Positions 59,601-64,000 of a stretch of DNA of 64,000 nucleotides are shown here, piece by piece. The notes beneath the pieces were generated by a model, which made no database searches, had not been told where the DNA came from, and worked only from the letters and a program-made list of their open reading frames with translations. The stretch's first letter is position 1. Each line of letters starts with the position of its first letter. A program made the position numbers and the translations under genes. Source of the DNA: Ulva prolifera (Eukaryota > Chlorophyta > Ulvophyceae > Ulvales > Ulvaceae); the NCBI GenBank assembly GCA_023078555.1, contig CM041204.1, forward strand, positions 282,923 to 346,922, in the 5' to 3' direction.

Positions 59601-62600
59601 GGACGTGCCCTCTGTTGCGTTGCATTCTTGCACGTCTCGCCGTGGTGCACCGCATCACCGATACATCGACAGCGCCGCCGGCACTGCAAGAGGAACGCTG
59701 CAGCGCGGCCGTGACAGGCACACGTCGATTGGGCCAGAGTGAACATGCATGAATCGGACATCAAACAGGCAGGCGCCCTAGCACCCTGAGCGACATGCAG
59801 ATGCTGTAGCAATCGCGACACATCCACGTCCTGGGGCCCCGCTGTGACCGAAGGGGACACACTCATGCTGCAGCGCAGGTGCTGACTCACTGCTAGGGGT
59901 TCTCAACTCACTGCTGAGCAGCAACATTGCAGGGCCCAGATCGCAGTTGCATGCGTCTACACAGGTCGTCGCTCATGCGTATGAGCGCCTCCGTATGAGC
60001 GGCCATATGAGCTATACGTTCACCATGTTTGGGTCGAACAGCTGACCTGGAGAATGTGGCATCACTGGAAGCACGACAGAAGCTGGCTTGTGCGGATGGT
60101 TTCGTTGTGGTCACGACCTGGTCCTGGCTAGCATTTGGCTTGGCATGTATCTCGTGGACGTCGCAGGCTCCTGAACAGCCTGTGCAAAAATACCTGACTG
60201 CCGCTGCGTGACTGCCGCTGTGTTCGCGGTGCCATCTACCGACTCTCACGACCGCATCCAGACCTGACTGATGTGACTCTTGCGGTAGGAAGTGTGATCT
60301 ACGAGACGCAGAATACAACCGTTGCTGGTCAGCAGGGGGGTGGGCACTCGGTCTGCATGCACGTCCACCGGGAACGCGGGCAACTCAGAACGCTCTGGAA
60401 CACGCTTTAAAGAGCCATAGACTGAGTAGAACAACCTGAATCGGTCTGAAGCATTCTGGGTGAAACAGATTTGAATGCCCATCGAAACGAGGGGTGTTTG
60501 ATGAAAAGTGCTGTTTTGCCCAGCGCGGCTCAAATGACGTCAAATGGCGCCCAGCGCATGCCCAGTGTGCTTGGTGGGCCGAGAACACCTCGAAAACACG
60601 ATAATATGTGTCTCTGGTGATGATTGATAAAGCAGCTAGTTGTCGAGTGTCCGTCTGACTTGACAGCACGACTCGCGACGACTCGCCAGCGTAGCCACGG
60701 CGAGCGACCAGCTCGCTGGGGCTGATCACCACGATATGGCATGTGTTGCTGAACAATATGTCTGTTATCCAGTCTACAAAGCATTTGTGTCAATCGGCCG
60801 GAACAGGTTGATGAAGACACCGTCCTGGCTTCGAGGTGAAAGCTCGATATCCAGACTCAACCAGCGCCAATTTTACCTGTCACTTTCCGATCAGTACCTG
60901 GTCTCTAGGCAAGAAGCAGTCCATTACTGGCCGTGGACCACTGGTTCTGAATTCACAAGACGCACAGGCCAAGCCTTCATCGTTGATCTGGCATGCAGTA
61001 CACAATGCCATGAGAGTGACGCACAACGCATGCAACTTTGGTGTTCCCATACCATAAGGTAAAACCTCTGTCACACTGCGATACATCACCCGTTGCACCA
61101 GAGCCATGTCTTGTGACCGTGCACAAACATGTCAGCACGCCTACATACATATGTGCTCACACCTGGGGTTCTCAACTCACTGCTGAGCAGCAACATTGCA
61201 AGGTGCAGATCGCAGGTGTGTGATGCGGACATGGTTGGTTGTGATGTCGGCAGACAAGGCTAAAATCAGGGTCGATGCGGATTCAAAACTATATTTGGCA
61301 TGTGGGAAGCAGTGTAGGACAAGCAGAGCTCCTAGGTGGTCACGAGTGGAGCGTGTGCCATGCGTAGTTGGCTCTACACGCTCGTGCACGACGTGAAAGC
61401 TTCCCTCGCAAGGCAGCTGAAGTTTGATCATCCGGTCAAGGCGGTGTCTATGTCCTGTAAAGCAAGTTTTCGTCTGAACCGAATCTGTCGACCTGGATTC
61501 GCGATCGGCCTCTGGAAAGCCAGCGAAATGTAGCAGAAGCCCGTGCGCGAATGAAGGCATACATAAATATACAAGAAAGGCAGGTAAGATGAGCGTTCCC
61601 GTGAGAAGTGTTACAAGGGCAAAAGTGAGAAGGGTCATAAGCGGGGCCCCGTGAGAAGTGTGCCTGTCCCGCGCTACACCCGACGCTGGCCGTTTGGATC
61701 TGCTTTGGCTCCGCAGAGCAATCGACAGAACAGCGTTCGAATGTCTGTTTCTGCCCAGCTTTGCAAGCTTTACAAAGAGGCACAGGGTGCTCGTCGTTCT
61801 TGACAAGCCAGAGTCCAAGGAACGCTGGACCAAATACCGCGGACCCATACACGTCAGGGCTCGATGTCTACGCAACTCAACAGTGCTGCACGATGACGGG
61901 ACGGGGGGCGTATCAGGAACGAGGCTTTGCGCGCGTGAAACCTCCGACAGAAGTTTAGCATGCACAGAGCTGCGCAGCTCAGCATACAACCTAAGAACAA
62001 GAGGAGCCATTGCTATGGGTCTGTTTTAGAGCTGTCACGCTTTATGCAGGGCTGCCGCGTGCACAGCTGCAGACACAGCGACAGCATATGCATACCATAT
62101 GTACCGGGAGCGAGTCCCGCGGTCGCCAGGCAAGTTCAGAAATCGTACCTCGGTCACTTTTGAAGGCACAAAGCTCACTCAGTGCGAGAGATCATTCCAT
62201 CGGCCCAGAGCCACAGCCATCTGCGTGCCACTTTCCTCTACGATGTCAGTCGACAATGGGCGAGAGATAGAGCGCTCTAGAGCGCCGCTGCGTGAAGGAG
62301 CGAATAAGAAGTTTATGCATATGTAGCTGGTGAACACGGCACAGCCACATTTATGATGCAGCAGGGACGGCGTCGAAGCCGACGGCAACAGCCAAGTACG
62401 CTTGCGCCCTCAAGACGGGTTACGCCGCGTAAGTTACCAACTGACGCGGTGTGAAGTAGCGCCACAGTGCATGCATCGCGCTGACAGGAAGCTGTGCACT
62501 GTTGAGCGATCGCGGCAGGCTGCGTTGGCGTTGTGCCATGCAGTGGCTGGAGCTCATGTCATTTGTTTGCAGGTGGAAGTCTGCTGCATGCTCCGCGGTT

Positions 62601-62830
62601 CCATTCGTGTGACACCAAGATCTTGAAACGTCCCAAGCATGCTGCAGCACTGCCAGCTGCATAGCCAGAATCGAAGTCTGGTCGGCTTCAAACTCATGTC
62701 ACCCATTGCAATTGTGTGCACCGGTAAGGCACGTTCACCCAGGGCATAGCAACACCACCAACAGCCGCCGACAACAAGGTTCGGGAAGTGACGTGCGTGC
62801 ACAAAAGAAGGACATCAATGCATGCACACA
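59601..62830. other. No recognisable gene; one dispersed direct repeat
   Basis: A segment of about 50 bp (GGTTCTCAACTCACTGCTGA, GCAGCAACATTGCA) occurs at 59898-59950 and again at 61158-61210, 1.26 kb apart in the same orientation, and might bound an element. A weak LINE-tail-like motif (GTGTTACAAGGGCAAAAG) is at 61609. Open frames have no domain support. Confidence 0.45.
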
Positions 62831-62834
62831 GCAT

Positions 62835-63060
62835 GCGGCGCCTGGCCCACACGCAGCCTGGGTACGGTGCGGCGTGGGCCGGCGGGGCTGCGCGGCGGTG
62901 TGCCGGGCTGGCGTGGTGTGCTGTGGCTCGGGGGGTGGGGGTGGGGTTTGGGGCTGGGGCGGCCCCGGCAATCGGGCGGCCAGGATGGGCGGCCTCAGGC
63001 AGCAGTGTGGTGGGCGTGGCCCTGTCGTACGGCGACGGGCGTTGTGGTGTTGGCGGTTGT
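62835..63060 (+). mobile_element. LINE 3'-region fragment, plus orientation
   Basis: GT/GC-rich sequence including GGCAGCAGTGTGGTGGGCGT, TACGGCGACGGGCG and TTGTGGTGTTGG corresponds in LINE sense to parts of the tails at 29.2-29.6 and 39.46-39.75 kb, but those read on the minus strand. Here it abuts the 3' end of the minus-strand LINE, a tail-to-tail arrangement. Confidence 0.5.
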
Positions 63061-63066
63061 GTTGTT

Positions 63067-63760
63067 GTGTTACAAAGGAATAAGCCGGAGGGGCCGGTAG
63101 CACCGCCAGGACCGAAAGGGAGAGCACAAGAAACGCAATGCGCACGCAGCAGGAGAGTAACAGCCAACGCCAAGGCTCAACAAGCACCCACACACCCCCA
63201 CACTCCGACACACTACCACACGAACCAACCCCCACACGCACCTCCACACGCACCCACCCCCAAACGCACCGACACCCTGAAACCCGACCCACGCACCCAC
63301 GCACCCGCACGCGGCCCAGACCCAACCCCCAACACACACACCCACACGCCAACACGCTACACGACCCCGCCGCCCGCGCGGCAGCGGCAGCCCCATGCAG
63401 CGGCCCGGCCGGCGCCCGCCCCACACGGAAACCGCCGGGGGCCTCCAGGACCCCCGCCCCAATGCCCCGACCAGGCCAGCCCCGAGCGCCGGAACAACAC
63501 ACACGGGGGCGCCCCCATCCGCGGACCCACCCGGAACGGAGCCCGCCCGAGGCGCGCCGTGTTCGGGGTTGGGGCACACGGCAGAGGCAGCACACACCGC
63601 GTATCAGCGCGTCCGAGCCTGGGATGGAGCCCGGCCCGCGAGAGAGCGGCGAGGACGCCGCGGGCGGCTCGCCGCTCAGGCCGGATGGCAGTGAGCGGCG
63701 AGAGATCATCACATGGGACCGTAAGTCCCGTCAGTACAGCCTTTCCCGCGTGACGCGCCA
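63067..63760 (-). mobile_element. LINE 3' untranslated region and terminus
   Basis: Between the reverse-transcriptase stop and position 63067 the minus strand is GT/GC-rich and ends CCTTTGTAACAC. This terminus identifies the many TGTTACAAGG-starting fragments in the window as 5'-truncated insertions of this family. No long A tail is seen. Confidence 0.6.
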
Positions 63761-64000
63761 TCAGCGGGCAGCGGCGTGAACCTGGCGGGCAACGGCGCGG
63801 CAGAGCGTCGTGGAGATGTCGCGCATCGCATTCTCCAGGTAGAGCCGCCGAGAGACCGCACCTGCCCCTGCAGCCACATCGGCGAGCCTGTTCAGGAATG
63901 CGAACGCTGCCGGGCCCACACGCTCGTATGTTTCATGCGACAGCGGGACCAAGCTGAGCCCTCCGACTCCCGAGCGGCCGTACTTGTCGCGCTTCCGCCG
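63761..64000 (-). CDS. Reverse-transcriptase ORF C-terminus of a non-LTR retrotransposon, partial
   Basis: Open from the window edge to TGA: RRKRDKYGRSGVGGLSLVPL, SHETYERVGPAAFAFLNRLA, then a helical end with RRLYLENAMRDISTTLCR. A D-K-Y-G segment followed by P-[LF]-x-x-E-T-x-x-R-x-G and a final [AL]-M/L-R-[ED]-[IL]-S-x-x-L-C-R is, to my recollection, the usual C-terminal tail of reverse-transcriptase polyproteins of green-algal LINEs. Polymerase motifs would lie beyond the window. The following GT-rich 3' region supports the call. Confidence 0.65.
   Translation of the reverse strand, partial: RRKRDKYGRSGVGGLSLVPLSHETYERVGPAAFAFLNRLADVAAGAGAVSRRLYLENAMRDISTTLCRAVARQVHAAAR

Noticed and set aside
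62788..63779. Several long open frames on both strands
   Set aside because: They arise from GC-rich, CA/GT-rich LINE untranslated sequence; only the frame ending at 63761 on the minus strand resembles a protein family.

Overview
The window is nuclear DNA of a eukaryote. Genes are split into short exons by GT-AG introns (donors are often GTGCG or GTGTG). Intergenic DNA is full of GCATGC/TGCATG words and CA- or GT-rich stretches, and there are retroelement tails, DNA transposons and long homopolymers. A unicellular green alga (probably Chlorophyceae) is my best inference from composition, splice-site style and transposon types; nothing here proves it. No rRNA, tRNA, CRISPR array or bacterial operon was seen. 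Exon limits below come from splice sites, reading phase and agreement between paralogous copies, without transcript data.

Region by region: (1) 1-4.4 kb, plus strand: the 3' part of a glycosyltransferase family 61-like gene whose introns hold a small inverted-repeat transposon and a 68-bp palindrome. (2) 6.1-8.6 kb, plus strand: a decayed, inverted copy of the gene family described next, beside a hAT-like MITE. (3) 10.4-40.2 kb, minus strand: three tandem units (A, B, C) repeating every 11.0-11.3 kb. Each encodes, in transcription order, an alpha-helical/coiled-coil segment, a U-box/RING-like Cys motif, a protein kinase domain, a low-complexity tail and two pairs of exons predicted to form a right-handed beta-helix. 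Splice phases agree with one gene per unit. The inverted relic keeps the same kinase-before-beta-helix order, and I know of no family with this domain combination. (4) 40.75-41.32 kb: a 102-bp tandem array built around a perfect palindrome. (5) 41.3-54.8 kb: a probable large CACTA/En-Spm-type DNA transposon, with an unrecognised plus-strand gene (41.57-45.72), a minus-strand Ulp1/C48 cysteine protease gene with His, Asp and Cys motifs, and a minus-strand Tnp2-type transposase. Very long G runs lie in the protease introns. (6) 55.2-57.65 kb, plus strand: an unknown Lys/Glu-rich gene with a second palindromic array (66-bp period) inside an intron. (7) 57.7-62.8 kb: repeats without a recognisable gene. 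(8) 62.8-64 kb: LINE retroelement 3' ends, including the C-terminus of a reverse-transcriptase ORF running off the window edge.

Comparing units A, B and C gives filled/empty sites for mobile DNA. A truncated LINE tail with a 17-bp target duplication is in C but not B, and a ~115-bp insertion is in B but not A. Unit C also carries changes that may affect function: a kinase Asp-to-Gly substitution, a lost GT splice donor and a 10-bp indel at an exon edge.
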